Positions 51,297 to 61,084 of a stretch of 64,000 nucleotides of DNA are shown in pieces. The notes below the pieces were generated by a model. It saw only the letters and a list, made by a program, of their open reading frames with translations. It made no database searches and was not told where the DNA came from. Origin of the DNA: Aminobacter anthyllidis (lineage in GTDB: Bacteria; Pseudomonadota; Alphaproteobacteria; Rhizobiales; Rhizobiaceae); the NCBI RefSeq assembly GCF_018555685.1, contig NZ_JAFLWW010000005.1:248001-312000 (forward strand), in the 5' to 3' direction. Numbering within the stretch: position 1 is the first letter of the stretch; every line of letters starts with the position of its first letter. The position numbers were made by a program, and so were the translations under genes.

Positions 51297-51341
51297 CTAT
51301 TCACTACTTCCCTATTCGCTACTCCCCTATTCGCCACGCCC
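51297..51341. repeat. 15-nt tandem repeat, three units
   Basis: CTATTCACTACTTCC, CTATTCGCTACTCCC and CTATTCGCCACGCCC follow head to tail, each built of CTATTCN and CTACTNC-like halves. Related CTATTCCCCTACT sequences lie at 52424-52514. Confidence 0.75.
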
Positions 51342-51374
51342 TTCCCGCCCTGTTCTCTCACCCGCCCCGGCCGC

Positions 51375-52424
51375 ATGAACATCCTCACCTTCGTCCTTGT
51401 CCTGCTCGTTGCGATCGTCCTTGCACTTGCCGGCTTTACCGGCGTGGCGTCATGGCTGATCGAGCGCCGCAACCCGCCCGTGGGCAGCTTCATCGACATA
51501 TCGGGCGCCAGCATCCACTACGTGCATGTGCCGGCGCCAGCCAAGGCGGACCTGCCGCCGCTGGTCTTCATCCATGGCGCCAGCGCGAACCTGAAGGACC
51601 AGATGCTGCCGCTCAGGCCGCTGTTCGAAGGCCGCGCCGAGATGCTGTTCTTCGACCGGCCCGGCCATGGCTGGTCCGGACGCGGGCCCGGCAACAACGA
51701 GACACAGGAAGGCCAGGCCGCGACAATCTCGGCGTTGATGGACAGGCTCGGCATCAAGGACGCGATCATCGTCGGCCATTCGTTCGGTGGTTCGATCGCG
51801 GCAACCTTCGCACTGGAGCAGCCTGGCAAGACGCGCGGGCTGCTGTTCCTGTCGGCGGCAACGCACCCATGGCCAGGCGGAGACACCTCCTGGTACTACA
51901 GCCTGAGCGCCAGGCCGGTGATCGGACGGCTCTTCGCCGCGACAATTGCCAATCCGGCCGGGCTCACGCGCATCGGGGCGGCAACGATGTGCGTCTTCTC
52001 GCCCAACGAGGTGCCCGACGGCTATTTCGACGAAGCCTCGATCGAGCTTGTGCTGCGGCCGCGGGCCTTTCGTTCGAATGCGATCGATGTCGAAGGCTTG
52101 TACCGGCACGCGCTGAAGACGGCGCCGCGCTATCCCGAGATCAAGGTGCCGACGGTGGTGATCTCGGGCGACGCGGACACTGTCGTCTACGAGGAGATCC
52201 ACTCGATCGGCCTTGCCCGCGACATTCCTGGCGCCGAGCTGGTCTGGGTCAGCAACCTCGGCCACAAGCCGGACTGGGTCGCACCCGATCTTGTCCGGGC
52301 AGCGGTGGAGAAGCTAGCAGGCCAGCCGCGCGACCTGCAGGCGATGGCGCGTGCGGTCGAGGCCCGCACAGCGGGTGATGCGTATGGCACGGATGTGTGC
52401 GTGAATGAGAAGGCGGAGACTTAG
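51375..52424 (+). CDS. Alpha/beta hydrolase with N-terminal membrane anchor
   Basis: 349 residues. An N-terminal hydrophobic helix (LTFVLVLLVAIVLALAGF) anchors the protein. The hydrolase has the HG oxyanion motif FIHGASAN, FDRPGHGWSGRG, the nucleophile GHSFGGS and late His in NLGHKPDW with Asp in SGDADTV. The substrate is unknown. ATG 51375 starts at the anchor; the frame upstream is part of a short repeat array. No adjacent partner. Confidence 0.9.
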   Translation: MNILTFVLVLLVAIVLALAGFTGVASWLIERRNPPVGSFIDISGASIHYVHVPAPAKADLPPLVFIHGASANLKDQMLPLRPLFEGRAEMLFFDRPGHGWSGRGPGNNETQEGQAATISALMDRLGIKDAIIVGHSFGGSIAATFALEQPGKTRGLLFLSAATHPWPGGDTSWYYSLSARPVIGRLFAATIANPAGLTRIGAATMCVFSPNEVPDGYFDEASIELVLRPRAFRSNAIDVEGLYRHALKTAPRYPEIKVPTVVISGDADTVVYEEIHSIGLARDIPGAELVWVSNLGHKPDWVAPDLVRAAVEKLAGQPRDLQAMARAVEARTAGDAYGTDVCVNEKAET

Positions 52425-52514
52425 GGGAGTAGGGGAATAGGCAGTAAGGCAGCATGGAGAACGAGGAGGACGGCTAGAGCCGCCCACTGCCTATTCCCCT
52501 ACTGCCTTACTCCC
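52424..52514. repeat. Inverted repeat of GGGGAATAGGCAG/CTGCCTATTCCCC
   Basis: GGGGAATAGGCAG at 52432-52444 and CTGCCTATTCCCC at 52487-52499 are a perfect 13-nt inverted repeat, flanked by GGGAGTAG / CTACTGCCTTACTCCC-like sequence. It lies between the hydrolase and pyk stops (convergent) and may end both transcripts. It belongs to the same short-motif family as 51297-51341. Confidence 0.7.
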
Positions 52515-52519
52515 GTAAT

Positions 52520-53956
52520 TTACCTGCTGCCTTTGCCTTCCGGCCCGACATAGGCGATGCGCAGCATGTTGGTTGAGCCCGGCGTCCTCAGCGGCACGCC
52601 GGCGGTGATGATGACGCGGTCGCCGCCAGTTGCGAAACCCTCGTTGAAGGCGACGTTGCAGGCGCGTTCGACCATGTCGTCGAGATTGACGGCATCGGGC
52701 GAGACAACGCAATGCGTGCCCCACAGAAGCGACAGCCGGCGCGCTGTGGCCAGGATCGGCGACAGCGCGATGATTGGCACCTGCGGCCGTTCGCGCGCCG
52801 CGCGCAGGCCGGTGGTGCCCGAGGCGGTGTAGGTGACAATCGCCGACAGCTTCAGCGTCTCGGCGATTTCACGCGCCGCAAGCGAGATCGCGTCGGCGCC
52901 CGTCGCCTCCGGCTGCGAACGCTGGGCGTTGATGATGCCGGGATAGGTCGGGTCCTTTTCGACCTGCTGGGCGATGCGGTCCATCGTCGCCACCGACTCG
53001 ACCGGATATTGTCCGGCGGCGGATTCGGCCGACAGCATGATCGCGTCAGCACCTTCGAACACGGCGGTCGCGACGTCGGAGACCTCGGCGCGGGTCGGCA
53101 CCGGTGCGGTTATCATCGATTCCAGCATCTGGGTAGCAACGACCACCGGCTTGCCGGCGCGGCGTGCGGCGCGCGTGATCTGCTTCTGGATGCCGGGAAC
53201 CGATTCGATCGGCATCTCGACACCGAGATCGCCACGGGCGACCATCAAGGCATCGGACAGCTCGATGATTTCGGCAAGACGGGCAACGGCTTGCGGCTTT
53301 TCGATCTTGGACATCAGCAGCGCGCGCCCTTGGGCGATCTTGCGCGCTTCGGCCAGATCCTCGGGACGCTGGATGAACGACAGCGCGACCCAGTCGACGC
53401 CGGTTTCGAGCACCGCGTCGAGGTCCTTGCGGTCCTTTTCGGTCAGCGCGCCGACCGGCAGGTCGGTATCGGGCAGGCTGACGCCCTTCTTGTCGGAAAT
53501 CTTGTTGCCGGCAACGACGGTGCAGACGATCGACTTGCCGTCGCTCTTGACTGCCCTGAGCTCGAGCTTGCCGTCGTCGATCAGCAAGCGATGGCCTTCC
53601 TGGACCGACTTGAGGATCTCGGGATGCGGCAGGTGGACACGGCTCGACGTGCCGAGCTCGGCATTGTCGTCAAGCGTGAAGGTCTGGCCGACGGTCAGCT
53701 CTTCCTTGCCGTTGGCGAACTTGCCGACGCGGAGCTTGGGCCCCTGCAGGTCGGCGAGGATGCCGATCGGGCGGCCCGCCTCTTCTTCGACCTTGCGGAT
53801 GCGGCCGACAAGCGTGCGCATCGAATCATGGTCGGTATGGCTCATATTGATGCGGAAGACGTCGGCGCCCGCATCGAAGAGCTTGCGGATCATGACCTCG
53901 TCGGAGGAGGCCGGACCGAGTGTGGCGAGTATCTTGACCTTGCGGCTGCGTCTCAT
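52520..53956 (-). CDS. pyk: Pyruvate kinase
   Basis: 478 residues, normal for the bacterial enzyme. Converts PEP and ADP to pyruvate and ATP. Landmarks are KILATLGPASSDEVMIRKL, FRINMSHTDHDSMR, MVARGDLGVEMPIESVP with its metal-binding residues, and the C-terminal domain TASGTTGLRAARERPQVPI. The active-site Lys lies in LMSKIEKPQAV. ATG 53956 overlaps the DUF1036 stop (ATGA), so the two are cotranscribed. A 415-codon antisense frame is a shadow. Confidence 0.97.
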   Translation of the reverse strand: MRRSRKVKILATLGPASSDEVMIRKLFDAGADVFRINMSHTDHDSMRTLVGRIRKVEEEAGRPIGILADLQGPKLRVGKFANGKEELTVGQTFTLDDNAELGTSSRVHLPHPEILKSVQEGHRLLIDDGKLELRAVKSDGKSIVCTVVAGNKISDKKGVSLPDTDLPVGALTEKDRKDLDAVLETGVDWVALSFIQRPEDLAEARKIAQGRALLMSKIEKPQAVARLAEIIELSDALMVARGDLGVEMPIESVPGIQKQITRAARRAGKPVVVATQMLESMITAPVPTRAEVSDVATAVFEGADAIMLSAESAAGQYPVESVATMDRIAQQVEKDPTYPGIINAQRSQPEATGADAISLAAREIAETLKLSAIVTYTASGTTGLRAARERPQVPIIALSPILATARRLSLLWGTHCVVSPDAVNLDDMVERACNVAFNEGFATGGDRVIITAGVPLRTPGSTNMLRIAYVGPEGKGSR

Positions 53957-54471
53957 TGACCGTTGGTTCCCGAGGCGGCCGCATTGCCGCCCGTTGCGGG
54001 CTCGTCGGTGAGCTGGACCATCCAGTTCGCCTGTTCGCCCGTGTCGTATTCCTGGAAGCCGGCACGCTGGAAACCGCGCGCTACGCAGTCGGTGACCCCG
54101 GCTACCTTGAACTCTTTTTCAGCCACGCACATGTTGATGGGGCCATCCCAGCGTCCGCCGCGCTCGGCATCTTCTGCATAGAGATAATAAAATCTCGATG
54201 ACAGCGGGCCCTCGATCAGCGTCTTGCAGGTGGAACCTTCGATGTGCCACCAGCCTTCGGTGATCCAGCCGGCCTTGGCGCGATAGCCGATGCCGACACC
54301 GACGAGGCTCTGGGTCGCGTTGCACACCCTGAAGTCGGCATGGGCAGGCGTCGCAGCGACGGCCGTAAGAACGGGAATTGCCAGGAAAAGAAAGAGCATT
54401 GCGAAGGCTGAGCGTGCGCGCGGCCTTCCGGCAAGTTCCATCCCCAAGCCCCTCTTCGACGTATTCTTCAT
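53953..54471 (-). CDS. DUF1036 secreted protein upstream of pyk
   Basis: 172 residues with a signal peptide (RSAFAMLFLFLAIPVLTAVAATPAHA). DUF1036 landmarks: FRVCNATQSLVGVGIGYRAK, GWWHIEGSTCKTLIEGPLSSRFYYLYAED and FQEYDTGEQANWMVQLTD. Alphaproteobacterial pyk genes are commonly preceded by a DUF1036 gene. Periplasmic, function unknown. The stop overlaps the pyk ATG by 4 nt. ATG 54471 or ATG 54441 could be the start. Confidence 0.92.
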   Translation of the reverse strand: MKNTSKRGLGMELAGRPRARSAFAMLFLFLAIPVLTAVAATPAHADFRVCNATQSLVGVGIGYRAKAGWITEGWWHIEGSTCKTLIEGPLSSRFYYLYAEDAERGGRWDGPINMCVAEKEFKVAGVTDCVARGFQRAGFQEYDTGEQANWMVQLTDEPATGGNAAASGTNGQ

Positions 54472-54663
54472 TTTCTGGTGCCCTTTTCGGCAATGTGCAA
54501 GCGCATGTCAACGCATAGGCACGGCGCTTATCCAATCGATTTAGATGCGCTCAGCCGGTGTGATTTGCCGCCTCTTCTGGCATATTCGAAAAAAGGTTGG
54601 CAAAACAACGGCGTTAGCACATATCCCCACAGCAGCAGCGGCGACGAAACCTACACCGAAGCC

Positions 54664-55485
54664 ATGCCGAAGGACAATTTGCCGCCGATGACGCGAAACA
54701 CTCTCTTTGCCCCGTTCGAAATCATCGAAGGCGACCGAGGCCGCGGCCTGGTGCTTCTGTGCGACCATGCCCGGCGCGACCTGCCGCAGGAATATGGCGA
54801 TCTCGGCCTGCCGCCCGAAGAGTTTGAGCGCCACATCGCCTATGACATCGGCGCCGAGCAGGTGACCCGCAAGCTCGCGGCGATCATGGGCGCGCCCGCG
54901 GTCCTGGCCAATTTCTCGCGCCTCTTGATCGACCCCAACCGCGGCGAGGACGACCCGACCCTGATCCGTCAGCTCTATGACGGCTCGGTCATACCGGGCA
55001 ACTATCCGATGTCTGGGCAAGAGCGCGAGCGTCGTCTCGACACCTTCTACCGGCCCTATCACGACGCCGTCGGCGCCATGATCGCCTCAGTGCACAAGGA
55101 GACCGGTACCGCACCCTTCATCCTGTCGGTGCATTCCTTCACCCCTGTCATGCAGGGCCGCACCAGGCCCTGGCATGCCGGTGTCCTCTGGGACATGGAC
55201 CATCGCGCCGCCTGGCCGTTGATCGAAATGCTGGCCGAGGACAAAGCCATCGTCGTCGGCGATAACGAGCCTTATGACGGGGCACTGCGCGGCGACACCA
55301 TGTACAAGCACTGCATCGTCAACGGCTTTGCCCACGCGCTGATCGAGATCCGGCAGGACCTGATCGGCGACGAGGCCGGAACCAGCGCCTGGGCAAATCG
55401 CCTCGCGCCCATCGTTGACGCGATCAACCGCCGTGCCGATATACATGAGGTCAGACAATTCGGCTCGCGCACCGGGCCGCTGTGA
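54664..55485 (+). CDS. N-formylglutamate amidohydrolase
   Basis: 273 residues of the N-formylglutamate amidohydrolase (HutG/FGase) family. LLCDHARRDLPQEYGDLGLP, the GAEQVTRKLAAIMGA segment, SRLLIDPNRGEDDPTLI and SVHSFTPVMQGRTRPWH hold the expected residues; metal ligands are likely the His/Asp of LLCDHA and SVHSF. It may act in histidine degradation or a related deformylation. ATG 54664 or ATG 54688. Followed closely by DUF1244. Confidence 0.92.
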   Translation: MPKDNLPPMTRNTLFAPFEIIEGDRGRGLVLLCDHARRDLPQEYGDLGLPPEEFERHIAYDIGAEQVTRKLAAIMGAPAVLANFSRLLIDPNRGEDDPTLIRQLYDGSVIPGNYPMSGQERERRLDTFYRPYHDAVGAMIASVHKETGTAPFILSVHSFTPVMQGRTRPWHAGVLWDMDHRAAWPLIEMLAEDKAIVVGDNEPYDGALRGDTMYKHCIVNGFAHALIEIRQDLIGDEAGTSAWANRLAPIVDAINRRADIHEVRQFGSRTGPL

Positions 55486-55496
55486 TGGAGATTGAG

Positions 55497-55805
55497 ATGG
55501 CCGAACTCAGCGAAGCGCAACAGCGCGAATTCGAGGCGGCCGCATTCCGCCGCCTGCTCGAGCATTTGCGCGAGCGCTCCGACGTGCAGAACATCGACAT
55601 GATGAATCTCGCCGGTTTCTGCCGCAATTGCCTGTCCAACTGGTATGCCGATGCGGCCAAAGAGGCCGGCGTCGAGCTGTCCAAGGAAACATCGCGCGAG
55701 ATCGTCTACGGCATGCCTTATGCAGAATGGCAGGCCAAGCACCAGCGCGACGCCACCGACGCGCAAAAAGCAGCCTTCGAAGCCAGCCGGCCCAAGGATC
55801 ACTGA
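55497..55805 (+). CDS. DUF1244 protein
   Basis: 102 residues. The family core is FEAAAFRRLLEHLRERSDVQNIDMMNLAGFCRNCLSNWYADAA with the Cys pair, then KETSREIVYGMPYAEWQAKH. The structure is known only as a small helical fold; function unknown. ATG 55497 has GGAG 9 nt upstream; GTG 55482 and ATG 55485 are less likely. It lies 12 nt after the amidohydrolase, as is usual in rhizobia. Confidence 0.93.
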   Translation: MAELSEAQQREFEAAAFRRLLEHLRERSDVQNIDMMNLAGFCRNCLSNWYADAAKEAGVELSKETSREIVYGMPYAEWQAKHQRDATDAQKAAFEASRPKDH

Positions 55806-55943
55806 GCTGATTTTACGCGGCGTCGTGTCAGCTGCGCCGCCACGTCCCCTTGACCCTCCTGCCATCATCGGGCATCGAACCGGGCCGAAATGCCCCATGG
55901 CGCGCCGAGTCGCGCTGTTCCAGTCACAATTGCGGAGTGCCCC

Positions 55944-56204
55944 ATGGCCGACGAAATTTCAGATACCAGCCAGACCGTTGCCGCCGGCCAGTTGCGCGCC
56001 TTCATCGAGCGCATCGAGCGGCTTGAAGAAGAAAAAAAGACCATCTCCGACGACATCAAGGACGTCTATGCCGAAGCCAAGGGCACCGGCTTCGACACCA
56101 AGGCCGTCCGCACGCTGATCCGCCTGCGCAAGCAGGACCAGGCCGAGCGCGACGAGGCAGAGGCGATCCTCGACCTGTACAAGGCCGCCCTCGGCATGGT
56201 CTGA
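55944..56204 (+). CDS. gapR: GapR-family nucleoid-associated protein (DUF2312)
   Basis: 86 residues. [71 protein letters not shown]-type pattern, that is GapR/UPF0335. GapR of Caulobacter binds overtwisted DNA ahead of replication forks and transcription; the same role here is expected but unproved. GCGGAGTGCCCC precedes ATG 55944. Core gene with no operon partner. Confidence 0.94.
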   Translation: MADEISDTSQTVAAGQLRAFIERIERLEEEKKTISDDIKDVYAEAKGTGFDTKAVRTLIRLRKQDQAERDEAEAILDLYKAALGMV

Positions 56205-56573
56205 GGCCAAACGGCGCGCCGCGTTTCCGGACGGTACGCGGCCGCCCCTATGGCTTTTGCATTGAGCCACGCGCACAGCCATGCCTGGCACGTAGCCTCA
56301 TCTCCCCGATCTCTATCTCTCTGCTTGGCCGCCATCCGGCATAGGCTGGCATCTTCGGAGTTCGCGCCGGAGCGCGGAGCCTTTGGCCCTATCCAAGGCT
56401 TGGCCATGCCGGCGGCTGCACCGACACGGCTTCGCCTCTCACTTTGGTGGGCTGATGACTGTTCACCTTGTTGGCGAACGATACTTTTGCCGCACTTGTA
56501 AACGCGGCAGATATGATGCCCTATTTGAAGGCTAGACTGTCACGACAGCGGCAATGGCGCGGGGTCACCAGCG
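56205..56573. other. Gene-free stretch after gapR
   Basis: 369 nt with short GC-rich inverted segments (AACGGCGCGCCGCGTTT at 56210-56226) just after the gapR stop, which may act as a terminator. Otherwise nothing recognised; open frames across it show no family features. Confidence 0.5.
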
Positions 56574-56927
56574 ATGACACAGACCGGGCAATTCCATCCT
56601 TCCGACAACCGCCTGGGCGGGCAAGAAGGCATGTCGGCGTTCTTCAAACGGCGCTGGAACGGCGAGGTGCCGCTCAGCCAGCTGTTCTGGCGGGACATGG
56701 TGGTTGTTGGCAGCATCATCAACATCACCACCACGATCGTCGCGCTGCTGATCCTGGCCGCCAAGATGTCGGCCCTGCTGGCAGTCGCCGTCCACCTGAT
56801 CCCGCTGCCTTACAATCTGTTCCTCTATGGCAGCGTCTTGCGCACGGCCGACATGGCCGGAATACCGAATGCCGGTGCCATCAAGATCAGCGCCACGCTC
56901 TGGATCATCCTCGCCAGCCTGCTTTGA
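56574..56927 (+). CDS. Hypothetical membrane protein (117 aa)
   Basis: An N-terminal cytosolic part (KRRWNGEVPLSQLFWRD) followed by two membrane helices (VVVGSIINITTTIVALLILAA and the segment LLAVAVHLIPLPYNLFLYG) and a final hydrophobic end (ATLWIILASLL). The family is unknown to me. ATG 56574 has no strong ribosome-binding site but gives the full N-terminus. Confidence 0.7.
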   Translation: MTQTGQFHPSDNRLGGQEGMSAFFKRRWNGEVPLSQLFWRDMVVVGSIINITTTIVALLILAAKMSALLAVAVHLIPLPYNLFLYGSVLRTADMAGIPNAGAIKISATLWIILASLL

Positions 56928-57015
56928 ACGCCCGAAGACTGACGCAGCGGTCAAACGACCACGCCGCGGGCGCGCCAACTGCTGCACCTGCGGCGTGCAT
57001 TTCTGGAAGTGTGAT

Positions 57016-57420
<405 letters not shown>

Positions 57421-57521
57421 TCTGGGGTCTCCCGGGCTTGTTCTTCTTACTGTTCGCGTTCGTGGCACAGATAGTTACGAGCCGCCGCGTCTGACAGGGC
57501 ATCACATCATGGTGAGCCGTA

Positions 57522-58712
57522 TCAGTGCTTCCGCGACAGCTGCTTCGTCGCCGCTTCCAGCCCGGCCAATGTGAGCGGGTACATGCGGTTGGCAAAGATC
57601 TCAGCGACCATCTTGATCGAACTCGTGTAGCCCCAGTGCTTTTCCTGCGTCGGGTTGAGCCAGACGGCGTTCGGCCACTGGTCGAGCACGCGGCGCAGCC
57701 ACACAGCGCCCGGCTCGGGGTTCCAGTGCTCGACCGACCCGCCGGTATAGGCGATCTCGTAAGGGCTCATCGAGGCGTCGCCAACGAAGATGACCTTGTA
57801 GTCGTGGCCGTATTTGTGGAGCACGTCGAGGGTCGGCATGACCTCTGCATGGCGTCTGCGGTTGTCCTTCCACACGCCTTCGTAGAGGCAGTTGTGGAAG
57901 TAGAAATACTCGAGCTGGCGGAACTCGACGCGCGCCGCCGAAAACAGCTCCTCGACAACCTTGATGTGGTCGTCCATCGAGCCGCCGACGTCGAAGAACA
58001 TCAAAAGCTTGACCGCGTTGCGCCGCTCGGGCCGCGTCTTGACGTCGAGATAGCCGTGGTCGGCGGTGGCGTGAATGGTCCCCGGCAGGTCGAGCTCTTC
58101 CTCGGCGCCCTCGCGCACCCAGCGGCGCAGGCGCTTGAGCGCCACCTTGATGTTGCGCGTGCCGAGCTCGACCGAGTCGTCGAAATTGCGGAACTCGCGC
58201 TTGTCCCAGACCTTGACCGCGCGACGGTGGCGGCTTGTCTCTTGCCCGATGCGCACGCCTTCGGGATTGTAGCCATAGGCGCCGAAGGGCGAGGTGCCCG
58301 CCGTGCCGATCCATTTCGACCCGCCCTGATGGCGGCCCTTCTGCTCTTCCAGCCGCTGCTTCAGCGTCTCCATCAGCTTTTCGAAGCCGCCAAGTGCTTC
58401 GACCAGCTTTTTCTCCTCGTCAGTCAGCGTCTTCTCGGCAAGCCGGCGCAGCCATTCCTCGGGGATGTTGGCGACGTCGACAGCACCCTCGCCGGCTATG
58501 GCTTCGACACCCTTGAAGTAGTGCGAAAAGACCTGGTCGAAACGATCGATATGGCGCTCGTCCTTCACCAGCGCCGCGCGGACAAGATAATAAAAGCCCT
58601 CTACGTCATAGGTGACGAGATCGGCATCGAGCGCCTCGAGCAGCGCCAGATATTCACGCAGCGAAACCGGGACCTTGGCCGCCTTGAGTTCGAGGAAGAA
58701 CGGTATGAACAT
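57522..58712 (-). CDS. CoxE-like VWA-domain protein
   Basis: 396 residues. An N-terminal helical part (FFLELKAAKVPVSLREYLALLEALDADL) and a C-terminal VWA domain. The MIDAS line is FFDVGGSMDDH, where DxGxS replaces DxSxS, as usual in this group. HNCLYEGVWKDNRRR and WLNPTQEKHWGYTSSIKMV follow. Its expected partner is a MoxR ATPase, found at 61233, separated by three unrelated genes. Cytosolic chaperone-like role inferred. Confidence 0.93.
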   Translation of the reverse strand: MFIPFFLELKAAKVPVSLREYLALLEALDADLVTYDVEGFYYLVRAALVKDERHIDRFDQVFSHYFKGVEAIAGEGAVDVANIPEEWLRRLAEKTLTDEEKKLVEALGGFEKLMETLKQRLEEQKGRHQGGSKWIGTAGTSPFGAYGYNPEGVRIGQETSRHRRAVKVWDKREFRNFDDSVELGTRNIKVALKRLRRWVREGAEEELDLPGTIHATADHGYLDVKTRPERRNAVKLLMFFDVGGSMDDHIKVVEELFSAARVEFRQLEYFYFHNCLYEGVWKDNRRRHAEVMPTLDVLHKYGHDYKVIFVGDASMSPYEIAYTGGSVEHWNPEPGAVWLRRVLDQWPNAVWLNPTQEKHWGYTSSIKMVAEIFANRMYPLTLAGLEAATKQLSRKH

Positions 58713-58939
58713 GCCGGGCACTTTGCTTGGACGCGGCTCCGCAGGCAAGCCCATCGGCGCGGACGCGTCCAAGTGGCGCGCGGGGCAGCAGCGTTTCGGC
58801 AAGCCTGCAACACCCAAAATCTAATTAAAGTAAAAATCGGATTCAGTCTTTCTTGGTAATTTCCCGTTAGCAATTGCCGTCAGTGGGGAAGCGGGGCGAG
58901 TCTGCCTTCGCTCCGAGTTTGTTTTGCGTACGGGTACCT

Positions 58940-60013
58940 ATGCGTTTCTCAGCGGCGTCAGCGTTCGTTCTCGCCAGCCTGGCTCTGGCCGGCTGCACCT
59001 CCAGTTCGGGCCTCGGCGGCCTGATGGAGCAGGCCTCGCCGTCCCAGGAGACGACGAGTTCGGTGATCAGGCCCTCGGCCGACATCGCCCCCGTCGTCGC
59101 ACAGGCGCCCATGCCCCAGCCCGTCATGGCAGCGCCCACTGAAGTGACCACGATGACGGCACCGCCGGTGCAGGTGGCGATGGCCATGCCCACGCCGATG
59201 CCCCAAACGCCGATGGAACCTGCCATCGAGCTTGAAGACATGCCCACGCCCGATGCCAAGCCGATCGCGCTGATTGCACCGTCGCGGCCGATGAAGGCAA
59301 CGCCCTTCGCACCGGGCCAGATCTACGGCCGCCGCTTCCGCGACGCCAAGCCGATCAATTTCGGCAAGGCCGCGTCGCCCAAGAACTTTGCCGTCCACGG
59401 CGTCGACGTGTCACGCTGGCAGGGTGAGATCGACTGGCCGAAGCTGCGCACCCAGGGGGCGAACTTCGCCTACATCAAGGCCACCGACGGCGGCGACCAT
59501 CTCGACCCGATGTTCCGCAAGAACTGGCGCGAGGCCGAGGCTGCCGGCCTGAAGCGCGGCGCCTATCATTTCTTCTACTGGTGCCGCACCGCCGGCGAGC
59601 AGGCCGACTGGTTCATCCGCAACGTGCCCAAGGTTGCCGGCGCGCTGCCGCCGGTCATCGACGTCGAATACAATGGCGAGTCGAGCTGCAAGCGCCGCCA
59701 CGGCCGCGAAAAGATCGTCGAGAAGATGCAGGTCTTCATGGACAAGCTGGAGCGCCACTACGGCCAGCGTCCGATCATCTACACCGCGCCCGACTTCTAT
59801 CGCGACAACCTGCGCGGCGAGTTCCAGGACTACCCGTTCTGGCTGCGCGCCGTGGCCGAGCCGCCATCCAAGGTCTATCCCGGCCGCAAATGGGTGTTCT
59901 GGCAGTATTCGGGTTCGGGCCTGTCGCACGGCGTCGACGGCAAGATTGACCTCAATGTCTTCCGCGGCAGCGCCAGCGACTGGCACCGGTGGGTGGCGAA
60001 CAGCGCGGGCTGA
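58940..60013 (+). CDS. GH25 lysozyme lipoprotein
   Basis: 357 residues. A lipoprotein signal peptide ends at the lipobox ALAGC near residue 19. A Pro/Met/Ala-rich linker (PMPQPVMAAPTEVTTMTAPP region, about residues 45-120) precedes a GH25 muramidase domain: GVDVSRWQGEIDWPKL with the first catalytic Asp, FAYIKATDGGDHLDPMF, and the catalytic DVEYNG. It cleaves peptidoglycan, anchored in the inner or outer membrane. ATG 58940. Confidence 0.93.
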   Translation: MRFSAASAFVLASLALAGCTSSSGLGGLMEQASPSQETTSSVIRPSADIAPVVAQAPMPQPVMAAPTEVTTMTAPPVQVAMAMPTPMPQTPMEPAIELEDMPTPDAKPIALIAPSRPMKATPFAPGQIYGRRFRDAKPINFGKAASPKNFAVHGVDVSRWQGEIDWPKLRTQGANFAYIKATDGGDHLDPMFRKNWREAEAAGLKRGAYHFFYWCRTAGEQADWFIRNVPKVAGALPPVIDVEYNGESSCKRRHGREKIVEKMQVFMDKLERHYGQRPIIYTAPDFYRDNLRGEFQDYPFWLRAVAEPPSKVYPGRKWVFWQYSGSGLSHGVDGKIDLNVFRGSASDWHRWVANSAG

Positions 60014-60099
60014 GCGGCGGCCGGGCAAAAGCCGAAGTCGCGAAGATTCGCGATTTTACAGTCACCGAATATTATTGACTGCAACCTAGCATCGCAGTC

Positions 60100-60555
60100 A
60101 TGGATTTGAAGCAACTCGAAAAGCTGCATCAAGCTGCCACAGGCCTGCTTGGCGACTGGTGGCAGGACGACCGCCGCAATTGGTGTGCCTACTGCGGCAT
60201 CCCGATGCTCAAGAGAGCCCCTCAAGGCGCGCCTCAACCACCGACCTTGGCAACACGAGACCATGTGATCCCGAAGGCCCATCACGGCGGGCTCTTGACC
60301 ATTCCATCTTGCAAGGCATGCAATGCGGCCAAAGGCACCATGTCCGTGCCTGAATATCTCGAGAGCGAAAACTTCAAGATACGCCGTCAAAACAAGCACA
60401 AGCATCAATGGCCGGAATACGCACTCTGGGCGGTTGCCGGCATCGCTGCCCTCAAGCGCGCTTCCGTCTTGGCCTCGACGAATGCACTGCCAAGACTGAA
60501 GACAGCGGCCGATAGGGCGAGCGCGCCCAACCCTACAGCAAATCGTATTCGATGA
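60100..60555 (+). CDS. HNH endonuclease-like protein
   Basis: 151 residues. CAYCGIPM and SCKACNAAKG form the zinc ribbon, and RDHVIPKAHHGG is the HNH core with its catalytic histidine. It could be a restriction-like, intron- or repair-type nuclease; no partner identifies the role. The tail after 110 is low complexity. It overlaps the convergent GNAT gene by 23 nt. Confidence 0.85.
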   Translation: MDLKQLEKLHQAATGLLGDWWQDDRRNWCAYCGIPMLKRAPQGAPQPPTLATRDHVIPKAHHGGLLTIPSCKACNAAKGTMSVPEYLESENFKIRRQNKHKHQWPEYALWAVAGIAALKRASVLASTNALPRLKTAADRASAPNPTANRIR

Positions 60556-60979
60556 AGCCGGTGCGACGGGCGACGCGGTCGTAGAGCTTGCGCGCCGTGG
60601 CGTTGGTCTCGTGCGTCATCCAGTAGACATTGGTGACACCGAGCTTGGCGGCTTCCTGCTTCACGGCGTCGATGAGGGCCGCACCGATGCCCTTGCCACG
60701 CACGGCGGGATCAGCGAACAGATCCTGCAGGTAGCAGTTGTTGGCCTCGGACCAGCCCGAGCGGTGGTAGAGGTAGTGCGTCAGCCCGACCGCCTTGCCG
60801 TCGACGATGGCGATCAGGCCCTTGGGCTCGAACTCGCCGTCGGTGAACAGGCGCTTCCAGGCGAGCTGGTAGATGTTTTCGGGCAGCACCGTGTTGTAGA
60901 AATCGAGATAGGCGGTCCACAACCGGCGCCACTCGGCATGATCGGCGAGTTGAAGCGGGCGGATGGTGATGTCGGTCAT
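60533..60979 (-). CDS. GNAT-family N-acetyltransferase
   Basis: 148 residues. The acetyl-CoA loop is LQDLFADPAVRGKGIGAALIDAVKQEAAKLG; MTHETNATARKLYDRVARRTGFIEY ends the domain. The substrate is unknown. ATG 60979 follows GGAAAG in the leader; ATG 61000 has no ribosome-binding site. Convergent overlap with the HNH gene. Confidence 0.9.
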   Translation of the reverse strand: MTDITIRPLQLADHAEWRRLWTAYLDFYNTVLPENIYQLAWKRLFTDGEFEPKGLIAIVDGKAVGLTHYLYHRSGWSEANNCYLQDLFADPAVRGKGIGAALIDAVKQEAAKLGVTNVYWMTHETNATARKLYDRVARRTGFIEYDLL

Positions 60980-61084
60980 CGGGCGTTTGCTTTCCATAAT
61001 CGCGTCAGTTGGCTGGAACCTGCCCGAGCGGCGATGCGTCGCCAACAGTCCAGAGCGCAAAAAGCGTTGTCCGGGCGGCGGCGC

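Noticed and set aside
52712-53959. 415-codon plus-strand frame opposite pyk
   Set aside because: Shadow; pyk on the minus strand has complete active-site motifs.
57525-58859. 444-codon plus-strand frame opposite the VWA gene
   Set aside because: Shadow of the CoxE-like gene, no motif.
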